From positions 358,098 to 422,097 of the forward strand of contig CACYHH010000004.1 of assembly GCA_902774115.1 (NCBI GenBank): a stretch of 64,000 nucleotides of DNA. Direction: 5' to 3'. A model generated the notes under the pieces. That model made no database searches. It was given only the letters and a program-made list of their open reading frames with translations, and was not told the origin of the DNA. Position numbers and translations under genes: made by a program. Below, in pieces: positions 32,960-40,694 of the stretch; within the stretch, counting starts at the first letter, position 1; the number at the start of each line of letters is the position of its first letter. Source of the DNA: an uncultured Spirochaetales bacterium (GTDB taxonomy: Bacteria > UBP6 > UBA1177).

Positions 32960-34321
32960 CTATTTGCAGCAGCCTTTGCATCCGCCGAAAAGTTTGTCAA
33001 CGATAACTTTCTTGAGCATTTCCGCACCGTTTCCTCTCGGAGCAAGTTCATAGCCGACTCTGACGATCGGTTTGTTGACTTTAACAACTCTGCCGAGGTC
33101 GATCGGGGTGCCACTGAGAACGAGGTCAGCATCAATTGCGTTGATCGTGGTCTCAAGGTCTCTCATCTGCTCTTCGCCGTATCCCATAGCCGGAAGAATG
33201 CCTTCGCCGATGTTCGGGTACTTTCTGTAGGTGAAAGCGATTTTGCCGACAGCTGCCGGTTTCGGGTCAACCATCTCTTTAACGCCGTTTCTCTGTGCAG
33301 CAACTTTTGCAGCACCGGTCTTCATGCCGCCGTGGGTAAGTGTCGGGCCGTCTTCAACGATGAGGACTCTCTTTCCTTTGATGTCGCCGTCAACGGTAAG
33401 TTCGGAGTCAGCTTCGATAACGACTGCGTTCGGAGCAAGTCTCTTGCAGTTTGCTTTAACTGTTGCGATGTCTTCCGGAGTTGCGCTGTCCATCTTGTTG
33501 ATGACGATAACGTCAGCCATAAGAACATTGACTTCGCCCGGATAGTAGAGGCATTCGTGACCCGGTCTGAGAGGATCTACGACAACGATCTTGAGGTCTG
33601 AATCATAGAACGGGAAATCGTTGTTTCCGCCGTCCCAGAGGATGACATCGGGTTCGCCGTCGACATCTTTTTCAGCCTGACGGAGAATAGCTTCGTAGTC
33701 AACGCCTGCATAAATTACGTTGCCTGCAGCAATGTGCGGCTCGTACTCTTCCATTTCCTCGATCGTGCAGTTGTTAGCTTTGAGGTCTTCGATCTTAGCG
33801 AAACGCTGAACTGCCTGTTTGTTGAGATCCGGATCGTAAGGCATCGGGTGACGTACAGCAACGACCTTTTTGCCCATTTTCTTGAAAATATCATAGATGA
33901 ATCTTGTTGTCTGGCTTTTGCCGCAGCCGGTTCTTACCGCGCAGATCGAAATGATCGGTTTGCAGGATTTGATTTTCGTCTTGTCATAGCCCATAAGAAC
34001 GAAGTCTGCGCCGAGCGAGTTGACGAGAGCGCCTTTGCTCATAACTATCGGATAGTAAATATCGCTGTAAGCGAATACGCATACTTCAACGCCGAGTTCT
34101 TTTACAAGTCTCGGAAGTTCGGTTTCGTCATAAATAGGAATACCGTTCGGGTAAAGGTCTTCGCCTGCGAGTTCCTTCGGATACTTTCTTCCGTCGATGT
34201 CAGGAATCTGAGTAGCGGTGAAAGCAACTACTTCGTACTCTGGATTGTGTCTGAAATAGGTGTTGAAGTTGTGGAAATCTCTACCGGCAGCACCCATGAT
34301 GAGAACTTTCTTTCTGGTCAT
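32960..34321 (-). CDS. COG2403 GTPase, cyclic 2,3-diphosphoglycerate synthetase-like
   Basis: 453 aa from the ATG at 34321 (GGAGG 5 nt upstream; a TTG four codons earlier is unlikely). The N-terminal Rossmann half begins KKVLIMGAAGRDFHNFNTYF. The P-loop half has RTGCGKSQTT (130-139), VILWDGGNNDFPF and VIVINKMDSA. The C-terminus ends GGCKGCCK, a possible metal site. The family is named after the archaeal cyclic 2,3-bisphosphoglycerate synthetase, but its bacterial role is unknown. Pairing with carbamate kinase suggests a link to carbamoyl-phosphate or nitrogen fermentation (inference). Its leader carries an unusual tandem repeat. Confidence 0.82.
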   Translation of the reverse strand: MTRKKVLIMGAAGRDFHNFNTYFRHNPEYEVVAFTATQIPDIDGRKYPKELAGEDLYPNGIPIYDETELPRLVKELGVEVCVFAYSDIYYPIVMSKGALVNSLGADFVLMGYDKTKIKSCKPIISICAVRTGCGKSQTTRFIYDIFKKMGKKVVAVRHPMPYDPDLNKQAVQRFAKIEDLKANNCTIEEMEEYEPHIAAGNVIYAGVDYEAILRQAEKDVDGEPDVILWDGGNNDFPFYDSDLKIVVVDPLRPGHECLYYPGEVNVLMADVIVINKMDSATPEDIATVKANCKRLAPNAVVIEADSELTVDGDIKGKRVLIVEDGPTLTHGGMKTGAAKVAAQRNGVKEMVDPKPAAVGKIAFTYRKYPNIGEGILPAMGYGEEQMRDLETTINAIDADLVLSGTPIDLGRVVKVNKPIVRVGYELAPRGNGAEMLKKVIVDKLFGGCKGCCK

Positions 34322-34350
34322 TTGATCCTCCAAATGTTAAGTTATTAAAA

Positions 34351-34390
34351 CGGCCGGACAAGGTCAACGGCGGCCGGACACAGTCAACGG
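34351..34390 (-). repeat. Two tandem 20-bp repeats in the leader of the COG2403 gene
   Basis: CGGCCGGACAAGGTCAACGG and CGGCCGGACACAGTCAACGG are adjacent and differ at two positions, with the partial CGCCGG next to the second. They lie between the predicted start of transcription and the ATG, so they are transcribed. Possible regulator binding site or structured leader. Confidence 0.8.
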
Positions 34391-34396
34391 CGCCGG

Positions 34397-34424
34397 AAAA
34401 TATCATACTGAAAATCTATGTCAA
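34397..34424 (-). promoter_or_regulatory. Promoter of the COG2403 GTPase/arcC operon
   Basis: Minus-strand TTGACA (34424-34419), 16-bp spacer, TATTTT (34402-34397). The -35 is a perfect consensus. The predicted leader is about 70 nt and contains the 20-bp repeats. Confidence 0.6.
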
Positions 34425-34466
34425 GCGAAAAAGAAAAAATTTAATAGTGATTCTGCTTATAAGAGT

Positions 34467-35159
34467 TTAGTTTTCTTTTGAAAGGAAATTCCAGATGCAT
34501 GCTGCAAGAGCCGCACCGATGAAAGGACCGACTACAAAAACCCAGAGGGCTGCAGCTGGAGCTGCATTTCCGCTGATTGCAGCAACGAGAGCCGGACCGA
34601 AGCTTCTTGCCGGGTTGACCGATGTTCCGGTAAGACCGATGCCCAGAATGTGGACGAGAACGAGCGTGAAACCGATGACTATGCCTGCGAACGAGCCGTG
34701 GTTGCCCTTCTTCGATGTTACGCCCAGGATCGTGAAAACGAAGAAGAACGTAAGCAGGATCTCAACGATAAGACCTGCCGCAGCACTTCCGTTTACGCCG
34801 GCAAGACCGTTCGAACCAAATCCGCCGGTTTTGTCAGCAATGCCGCCAAGGTTGAAGATGAGTGCAAGAAGCCCGGAACCTGCAAGTGCGCCGAGGCACT
34901 GGGAGATCCAGTAGCCGAAAAAGTCTTTGATCGTCATTCCGCCGGTCATGAGGACACCGAGCGAAACAGCCGGGTTGATGTGGCAGCCGGAGATGTTGCC
35001 TACGCAGTAAGCCATTCCGACGATCGTAAGACCGAATGCAAACGCGGTAAGAAGATAGCCGCAGCCCGAAGCAGCGTCGCAGCCGACAAGCATTGCCGTA
35101 CCGCAGCCGAGCGTTACAAGTGCGAATGTGCCGATAAATTCAGCGATGTAGGATTTCAT
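34467..35159 (-). CDS. aqpZ: Aquaporin (AqpZ-like)
   Basis: 230 aa, six membrane helices. Both NPA boxes are intact: NPAVSL (62-67) and NPARSF (182-187). The selectivity-filter His (H170) and Arg (R185) fit a water channel rather than a glycerol facilitator. I start at 35159 because AGGAGG lies 8 nt upstream. It follows the ZU5-like lipoprotein gene by 22 bp and is likely cotranscribed with it. Confidence 0.92.
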   Translation of the reverse strand: MKSYIAEFIGTFALVTLGCGTAMLVGCDAASGCGYLLTAFAFGLTIVGMAYCVGNISGCHINPAVSLGVLMTGGMTIKDFFGYWISQCLGALAGSGLLALIFNLGGIADKTGGFGSNGLAGVNGSAAAGLIVEILLTFFFVFTILGVTSKKGNHGSFAGIVIGFTLVLVHILGIGLTGTSVNPARSFGPALVAAISGNAAPAAALWVFVVGPFIGAALAACIWNFLSKEN

Positions 35160-35181
35160 AACCAATTCCTCCTAAAAAATG

Positions 35182-36864
35182 TTAATAACTGCATGATTCT
35201 GCAAAATCATTAAGTTCCTGTTCACATCTGCCCATTCCTTCTTCCGGCTCAGCACATTCCTGCGAATATCCGCTATAGAAAAGGTATGCGTCACCATCTT
35301 CCGGAGTGCAGAGATAAATGTTGAAATTTCCACCTTCACAGTGTGTGTAGAACGAGCACTCTTCGGGCTGGTTGTCACCGTAGTCATTTTCCTCTCCGGA
35401 AGCGCTGTCACAGTAGACTTCCGCCTCTTGGTAGCAGTCCATGCTTGTCGCATAGTCGCCTATAGTTCCCTCTGTGTAAGCGCTCGACGGATTGCAGTAA
35501 AATGTTTCCGAGCCGGCTTTGATCGAATCAAAAGGAGGGAAACCGCCGTCTTCCATGCTGTAGGTGTCGGGAATGCAGATTATGACTTCGGCACCAGTCG
35601 CTTCACATATCCATGTTTTGTGGTTGCCGTTTTCATCAAATTCTTCAGCCCATTCGGTTTCGGTTTTGCAGACAAGACCGGCTTCTTCATCGTCAATAGT
35701 TTCTCCGCAGTATTCACGGAATGCATTGTAACAATCTTCAACGTTCTCGCTTGTGCATCCGTCGAATTTTTTGTCGCCTGCCTGATAGTAGAAGTTTCCG
35801 TCGCCTTTTGTCGAAGCACAGACTTTCGCAATTTCGCCGGTTTTTTCGCATTTTCCCTGCTCTTCGCAGTAGTAACCGTCTTCGTATTCGCCGTCAAGTG
35901 CTTCGCAGTATTGCTGCACTCCGAAAACACAGTCTTCGTTGTTTTCCGATTCACATTTAAATTCCTTACTTCCGACTTTTATCGAGTAGATGTCGGAATC
36001 TGCACCGTTGAAAGCACCGGAAACACAGTAAACGAGCATCTCGCCTGTTTTCCGGCAGTAGATCGAGCTGTCTTCTTTGTCATCGTAGTCGGCATCCTCA
36101 GCATCACCGTAGAGAGTATCCCACTCTTTTACGGTTTTACAGGTAACATTGCCCGAATGCTGCTTTCCGCCATCAGATTCTTCCTTAACCTCGTCTACGA
36201 CAATGAAAGTGTAGTTCGAGAAGTGACCTGTGGTCATCATTATAGGATCACCGGCCGCAGCGTTCATGATCGGGTCTCCCGCGGCATTGGTCATAATCGG
36301 ATCACCTGCCGCCGCAAGCATGATGGGATCTCCGGCAGCAGCATTCATGATAGGATCTCCCGCAGCAGTCGTCAGATTGCCGTTGCTGATCATGATGGGA
36401 TCTCCGGCAGCGGTCGTCATGATCGGATCTCCCGCCTCGTCGAATCCGCCGAACACCGCATAAGCTCCTTTTTTGCTGTAGCTCCACGTTCCGTCACTTT
36501 TCATAACGGCAGCGGCGACTGTTTTGCCGCTTACGGATCTTTCCGCATTGATCGTGATTATAACCGGTTTTTCAAATTTTATGCCGCTCGGACCAAACTC
36601 GACAACGTTGGAAGCGAGAGCTTTTTTGTTGTTAAAACCATTAGTTTTGTAAAGTTTTACCGAAATTTCGGTGTCTTTTGAAAGTGCGCCGGCAGGAATT
36701 TGTATCTTCGCATCGCCGCCTGCGACTTCTATCTCGCCGCCTTCTGAAGCGGTAATCGTCTGGGATTTCTCTTCGATAACCTCTTTTTTCTCAGAACCTG
36801 AATCCCCGCAGCTTACGGCAAAAAAAAGTGCCGAAACAAGCAGTGTTACCAAAATTTTTTTCAT
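35182..36864 (-). CDS. Cys-rich lipoprotein with ZU5-like domain and AGDPIM repeats
   Basis: 560 aa from the ATG at 36864 (GGAGG). Lipobox AVSC gives lipid-Cys 19. A ZU5-like segment (ASEGGEIEVAGGDAKIQIPAG, then ALSKDTEISVKLY) is followed by FGPSGIKFEKPVIITI. Just after it come seven copies of AGDPIM spaced by 2-3 residues, one spacing longer. The C-terminal 300 residues hold repeated modules of the form C-T-E-W...C...G-A/E-V-x-x-C (roughly one per 80 residues) plus YC pairs, probably disulfide-bonded. An outer-membrane or surface protein. It is in a run with a thioredoxin-like gene upstream and aquaporin downstream. Confidence 0.75.
   Translation of the reverse strand: MKKILVTLLVSALFFAVSCGDSGSEKKEVIEEKSQTITASEGGEIEVAGGDAKIQIPAGALSKDTEISVKLYKTNGFNNKKALASNVVEFGPSGIKFEKPVIITINAERSVSGKTVAAAVMKSDGTWSYSKKGAYAVFGGFDEAGDPIMTTAAGDPIMISNGNLTTAAGDPIMNAAAGDPIMLAAAGDPIMTNAAGDPIMNAAAGDPIMMTTGHFSNYTFIVVDEVKEESDGGKQHSGNVTCKTVKEWDTLYGDAEDADYDDKEDSSIYCRKTGEMLVYCVSGAFNGADSDIYSIKVGSKEFKCESENNEDCVFGVQQYCEALDGEYEDGYYCEEQGKCEKTGEIAKVCASTKGDGNFYYQAGDKKFDGCTSENVEDCYNAFREYCGETIDDEEAGLVCKTETEWAEEFDENGNHKTWICEATGAEVIICIPDTYSMEDGGFPPFDSIKAGSETFYCNPSSAYTEGTIGDYATSMDCYQEAEVYCDSASGEENDYGDNQPEECSFYTHCEGGNFNIYLCTPEDGDAYLFYSGYSQECAEPEEGMGRCEQELNDFAESCSY
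36234..36441 (-). repeat. Seven imperfect repeats encoding AGDPIM
   Basis: Units based on CATGAT(A/C/G)GGATCTCCCGC(A/C)GC recur at about 24-27 bp intervals, with one spacing of 42 bp. Synonymous sites vary between units while the AGDPIM peptide is kept, so selection is on the protein. Confidence 0.85.
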
Positions 36865-36879
36865 AACAACCTCCATAAA

Positions 36880-37281
36880 TTATTTGGAATTTTTCTTTCT
36901 GTTGATTTTTTCTTCAGCCTTTTCAAACGCTTCCTGAATTTTCAGATATCCCGCTACACCTTCAAGCATTTCTACCGGTTCGTCTTTGATGAAAATCCCG
37001 ACCGTGGGAACAGCCTTTATTTTGCACGGAACAATGATTTTGCCGTCAGTGTCCTGCGCAACGTTGAACGCTCCGACTCTCGCACGCCCTTTGAAATCGG
37101 TCGCGAACTTGGTCAGAGTCGAGTAAACCATGCTGCACGGCTGCGATTTTTCGACATAAAAATCGACAATTACGGGAACTGTAGAATTTTTCAGCGAAGG
37201 ATAAAAAGTTTCGTTTGAAAGCTCAACAGGATAGATTTTTTCATGCGGTAATATACTTTTTAAGACATCAAAAAAACTCAT
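36880..37281 (-). CDS. Thioredoxin-fold protein lacking the first active-site Cys
   Basis: 133 aa with no signal peptide. The fold is clear from PVIVDFYVEKSQPCSMVYSTL and AVPTVGIFIKDEPVEMLEGV. The usual WCGPC is KSQPC, so only C49 remains and S46 replaces the attacking Cys. It cannot work as a normal disulfide reductase; a monothiol or chaperone role is possible. Its ATG overlaps the stop of the WbpD-like gene (ATGA), and the lipoprotein gene starts 15 bp later. Confidence 0.8.
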   Translation of the reverse strand: MSFFDVLKSILPHEKIYPVELSNETFYPSLKNSTVPVIVDFYVEKSQPCSMVYSTLTKFATDFKGRARVGAFNVAQDTDGKIIVPCKIKAVPTVGIFIKDEPVEMLEGVAGYLKIQEAFEKAEEKINRKKNSK

Positions 37282-37874
37282 TTTTCCTCCGTATTTTCAG
37301 AAACCATAACAACTTTTCCGCCGCTCAGAAGGTATCTGCTGCCATCCGATTCATCAGTTGCTTCACCGTTTCCGTCAAATTCAAGTTTATAACCGTTTTT
37401 CGAGACCCAGCCGCGTATTTTTGCCGGAACTCCGTAGACGAGCGCGAAGTCAGGAACATCCCGGGTCACTACGCTGCCTGCTCCGACAAGCGAATATTTT
37501 CCGATAGTTGTACCGCATACAATAGTTGCGTTCGCACCTACGGAACAACCTTTTTTCATCAGCGTTTTTCTGAATTCGTGCTTTCTTTCGATGAAAGCGC
37601 GCGGATTGATGACATTCGTGAAAACCATCGACGGTCCCAGAAAAACGTCGTCTTCGACTTCGACACCGTCGTAAACCGAAATGTTGTTCTGGATTTTCAC
37701 TCCGTTGCCGATATTTACATTCGCTCCGATGACGCAGTTCTGCCCTACAACGCACCTTTCTCCTATCTTCGTGTTTCTGAGGACATGCGAAAAACACCAG
37801 ATTTTCGTGTCTTTTCCGATAGTTACACCATCATCAACGATAGCCGTTTCGTGAACGAAATAATCCTTTTCCAT
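37278..37874 (-). CDS. wbpD: Sugar N-acetyltransferase, WbpD-like
   Basis: 198 aa from the ATG at 37874, which overlaps the upstream stop as TAATG. Left-handed beta-helix hexapeptides run through IWCFSHVLRNTKIGERCVVG, QNCVIGANVNIGNGVKIQNN and CSVGANATIVCGTTIGKYSL. The motif GPSMVFTNVINPRAFIERK is typical of WbpD/WlbB, which acetylates the 3-amino group of UDP-GlcNAc3NA. It is coupled to a WlbA/WbpB-type oxidase gene, as in Pseudomonas and Bordetella loci. The WbpE aminotransferase is not in the window. Confidence 0.87.
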   Translation of the reverse strand: MEKDYFVHETAIVDDGVTIGKDTKIWCFSHVLRNTKIGERCVVGQNCVIGANVNIGNGVKIQNNISVYDGVEVEDDVFLGPSMVFTNVINPRAFIERKHEFRKTLMKKGCSVGANATIVCGTTIGKYSLVGAGSVVTRDVPDFALVYGVPAKIRGWVSKNGYKLEFDGNGEATDESDGSRYLLSGGKVVMVSENTEEK

Positions 37875-38821
37875 TATCTCCCCCAATTTTTAAGGAACGG
37901 GTGATATTCGCCGCGAAGTCCTATCGGAATGGCGTTTCTGATGTTGAACGCGATTTCGACCGCAGTCCGCGCATCCTCAAGCGAGAAACCTTCGCCTGCA
38001 AGGATTTTTTCGTAGCTTTTCGTGTGAAGTTCGGTAAAACCTTCACTGAATTCAAGCTCTTTTCCGTCGACTGTGATCGAGCGGTAAGTGCGCTTCCCTG
38101 CCTCTTTAACCGATTTCGGAAGCATATTGTCGTTGATGCTGAGGAACCAGCGGACTCTTGCACGCTGGAACTGCATGAATCCTGCCGCAACATCCTTTTC
38201 CTGAACGTGAAGGATGTTTTTCTGGACATATCCGAAAATCCACTGGAGCATATCGAAAAAGTGTATCCCGATGTTCGTCGCCATGCCGCCCGATTTGGAG
38301 ATGTCGCCTTTCCACGAAACGTCGTACCATCTGCCGCGGCTTGTGATATAAGTAAGATCGATGTCGTAGATTTTGTCTTTCGGACCTTCTTCGATCCTCT
38401 TTTTCAGCTCGGCAATCGTCGGATGAAGTCTGAGCTGAAGAATCGTGTTGACATGATGACCTGTCTCGTTTTCGATTATTTTAAGGTTGTCGACAGTCCA
38501 CGGATTGAGAACCAGCGGCTTTTCGCATATCGCGTCGGCATCGTTTCTGAGTGCGATCCTGATGTGCGCGTCGTGAAGGTAGTTAGGCGAAGTTATGCTG
38601 ACGTAGTCGATTTTCGTCTCACGACGTCTGAGCTTGTCCAAATGACGGTCAAAACGCTCGAATTCGGTAAAAAATTCGGCTTCCGGGAAGTATGAATCTA
38701 TGATCCCGATACTGTCGCACGGATCCATTATTGCAATCAGATTGTTTCCGGTATCTTTTATGGCGCGCATGTGCCTCGGCGCGATGTATCCGGCCGCACC
38801 GATAAGAGCGAAATTCTTCAT
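37874..38821 (-). CDS. wlbA: UDP-GlcNAcA 3-oxidase, WlbA/WbpB-like
   Basis: 315-aa Gfo/Idh/MocA oxidoreductase. NFALIGAAGYIAPRHMRAIK is close to the known WlbA start. The substrate-side motifs are AICEKPLVLNPWTVDN and GGMATNIGIHFFDMLQWIFG. It oxidises C3 of UDP-N-acetyl-glucosaminuronate, giving the 3-keto sugar that WbpE aminates and WbpD acetylates. It therefore depends on a UDP-GlcNAc 6-dehydrogenase such as those at 15-20 kb. GGGAG lies upstream of the ATG, and a promoter is seen 30 to 70 bp upstream. Confidence 0.88.
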   Translation of the reverse strand: MKNFALIGAAGYIAPRHMRAIKDTGNNLIAIMDPCDSIGIIDSYFPEAEFFTEFERFDRHLDKLRRRETKIDYVSITSPNYLHDAHIRIALRNDADAICEKPLVLNPWTVDNLKIIENETGHHVNTILQLRLHPTIAELKKRIEEGPKDKIYDIDLTYITSRGRWYDVSWKGDISKSGGMATNIGIHFFDMLQWIFGYVQKNILHVQEKDVAAGFMQFQRARVRWFLSINDNMLPKSVKEAGKRTYRSITVDGKELEFSEGFTELHTKSYEKILAGEGFSLEDARTAVEIAFNIRNAIPIGLRGEYHPFLKNWGR

Positions 38822-38849
38822 TTATGTCTCCCTTTTTTGCAATCAACAT

Positions 38850-38889
38850 AAAAAACGCGGCATTTTAGCAGGATTTTGAAAAATTGAAA
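38850..38889 (-). promoter_or_regulatory. Promoter of the wlbA operon
   Basis: Minus-strand TTTCAA (38889-38884), 16-bp spacer, TAAAAT (38867-38862), then GCCGCGTTTTTTA. The spacer TTTTTCAAAATCCTGC closely matches that of the capsule promoter (TTTTTGAAAATCTGTG). Confidence 0.55.
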
Positions 38890-38956
38890 TAATTTTTAAA
38901 TTTAAGCTGTTTTAACAAAGCGGCAAGGCGCCGAAAACGATTTTTGAGGCGAATAT

Positions 38957-39001
38957 TTGCTTTTTTGTTATAAAAACCTTATAATATCTGTCGTTTTTTT
39001 G
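38957..39001 (+). promoter_or_regulatory. Promoter of the multi-domain thiol lipoprotein gene
   Basis: TTGCTT (38957-38962), 17-bp spacer, perfect TATAAT (38980-38985), then ATCTGTCGTTTTTTTG. AAAGGAGG and the TTG start follow about 40 nt later. Confidence 0.65.
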
Positions 39002-39039
39002 TTTATTGTTTTTTTGATAACCTATTAAAGGAGGAATCT

Positions 39040-40611
39040 TTGAAAAAATCATTCATTATCGCTTCCGTTCTTATCCTTTTGCTTGCCGTTATGCCTGCAT
39101 GCGGAAACAAAGAACCCGAAGCAAAAGAGAAAGTTAAACTTTCTTTCCACGTTATGAGTAAGTGTCCTTACGGTGTTCAGGTTATGAACGCAATCAAACC
39201 GACACTTGACAAACTCGGCAACGCAGTTGATTTCGAACTCAACTACATCGGTTACGAAAAGGACGGCGGCTGGATGCCGATGCACGGAGAAACCGAGCGT
39301 CAGGGCGACAAAATCTTCCTCTGCGCTAAAAAACACATGCCGAAAGACTACATGAACCTCATCGTCTGCATGAACAAGGAATCGAGAAAGATCCCTGAAA
39401 ACTTCGAAAGCTGCGCGAAAGAACTCAACCTCAATGTAGCTAAAGTCAATGCGTGCAAAGACGGCGACGAAGGCGAAAACATCCTTCTTGAGAGCTACAA
39501 ATTCTCGAAATCAAAAGGCGCAAACGGTTCTCCGACGATTTTCCTTGCTGACCAGCCCTACAAAGGCGGAAGAACTTCCAATGACTTCCTCAGAGCTATC
39601 TGCAACGCATACAAAACCGCGAAACCGGAAGTCTGCAGCTCGATTCCGGAACCTGCAAAAGTAAAAGTTACAGTTATTTCCGACAAAAGATGCAAAGACT
39701 GCAGACCCGAAGCGCTTGTCGGCCAGCTTAAAAACATGTTCCCCGGTCTTATTCCGGAGATCCTCGACTACTCCGACGCAAAAGCTCAGGAACAGTACAA
39801 AAAGTTTGCAGAAGCAGGCTTCAAAACCCTTCCTATCTTAGCTTTTGAAGAATCAGTCGAAAAAGAGGAAGATTATCAGAAAATCTCACGTTGGACTGTA
39901 AAAGCCGCTGGCGCGATCCTTCTCAGAGTCGGCGCAAAATTCGACCCGACCAGAGAGATATGCGACAACGGAATCGACGATACAGGCAACGGCAAAGTTG
40001 ACTGCGCTGACGATGACTGCAAAGAAGAAATGCTCTGCAGAAAGGAAATCCCGGCAAGAGTCGACCTTTTCGTTATGAGCCAGTGCCCCTACGGCGTTAT
40101 GGCGCTCAACGCAATGAAAGAGGTTTTTGCCGCTTTCAAAGACGACAAACTTGACTTCCATGTAAACTACATCGCAAACGAGACCGAACCCGGCAAATTC
40201 CAGGCGCTTCACGGTCAGGGCGAAGTTGACGAAAACATCCGTGAACTCTGCGCTATCAAACACTATCCGAAAGATTACATGGACTACATCTGGTGCCGCA
40301 ACGAGAATATCAGAGGAACCGACTGGCAGAAATGTGCAACCGGCAAAATCAAAGCTGATGTCATCGAAAAATGCTTCAAAGGCGGCGAAGGTGTAAAACT
40401 TCACAGCGAAAACATCAAAATCGGAAACGCTATGAATATCGGCGGCAGCCCGACATGGATTTTCAACAACAAATTCCAGGGCGGCGGCGTAGCTGCAAAC
40501 GACATCCAGAGACAGATCTGCGCTCACAACAAAGATCTTAAAGGCTGTGCAGCTGACAAAGCAATCAAAGCCGGTGACAAACCTGCTCCTCAGGGCGGTT
40601 GCGGCGAATAA
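39040..40611 (+). CDS. Multi-domain GILT/DsbA-like thiol lipoprotein
   Basis: 523 aa from a TTG with AAAGGAGG upstream. The signal ends MPAC, an atypical lipobox, so lipidation at C21 is likely but not certain. Three thiol modules follow. Domain A: SFHVMSKCPYGVQVMNAIKP plus GSPTIFL. A middle domain with a C-x2-C site (SDKRCKDCRPEAL). A MopE-like linker (CDNGIDDTGNGKVDCADDDC). Domain B: LFVMSQCPYGVMALNAMKEV plus GGSPTWIF. The A and B folds recall GILT/VKOR-partner thioredoxins but have only one Cys in CPYG. Further conserved Cys lie in LCAKKHMPKDYMNLIVC and LCAIKHYPKDYMDYIWC. A periplasmic disulfide carrier is likely. Confidence 0.78.
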   Translation: MKKSFIIASVLILLLAVMPACGNKEPEAKEKVKLSFHVMSKCPYGVQVMNAIKPTLDKLGNAVDFELNYIGYEKDGGWMPMHGETERQGDKIFLCAKKHMPKDYMNLIVCMNKESRKIPENFESCAKELNLNVAKVNACKDGDEGENILLESYKFSKSKGANGSPTIFLADQPYKGGRTSNDFLRAICNAYKTAKPEVCSSIPEPAKVKVTVISDKRCKDCRPEALVGQLKNMFPGLIPEILDYSDAKAQEQYKKFAEAGFKTLPILAFEESVEKEEDYQKISRWTVKAAGAILLRVGAKFDPTREICDNGIDDTGNGKVDCADDDCKEEMLCRKEIPARVDLFVMSQCPYGVMALNAMKEVFAAFKDDKLDFHVNYIANETEPGKFQALHGQGEVDENIRELCAIKHYPKDYMDYIWCRNENIRGTDWQKCATGKIKADVIEKCFKGGEGVKLHSENIKIGNAMNIGGSPTWIFNNKFQGGGVAANDIQRQICAHNKDLKGCAADKAIKAGDKPAPQGGCGE

Positions 40612-40621
40612 TCTTCACTGA

Positions 40622-40652
40622 GCGCCGCCCGCGTGGCGGCGTTTCGTTCTTT
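40622..40652 (+). terminator. Rho-independent terminator after the thiol lipoprotein gene
   Basis: CGCCGCC (40623-40629) pairs with GGCGGCG (40635-40641) around CGCGT, followed by TTTCGTTCTTT. It lies 11 bp after the stop. Confidence 0.75.
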
Positions 40653-40663
40653 CGATTAAAAAT

Positions 40664-40687
40664 CGTAACGACGTGACGGCGTAACGT
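40664..40687. repeat. 8-bp tandem repeat, CGTRACGN x3
   Basis: CGTAACGA, CGTGACGG, CGTAACGT in succession, between convergent genes and just after a terminator. It shares CGTAACGACGTGACG with the array at 27983-28006. Confidence 0.75.
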
Positions 40688-40694
40688 TTCTTGA

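Noticed and set aside
35341..36681. Long open frame opposite the ZU5-like lipoprotein
   Set aside because: Antisense shadow; composition and lack of motifs show it is not a gene. The same holds for the long antisense frames over capE and the first subtilase part.
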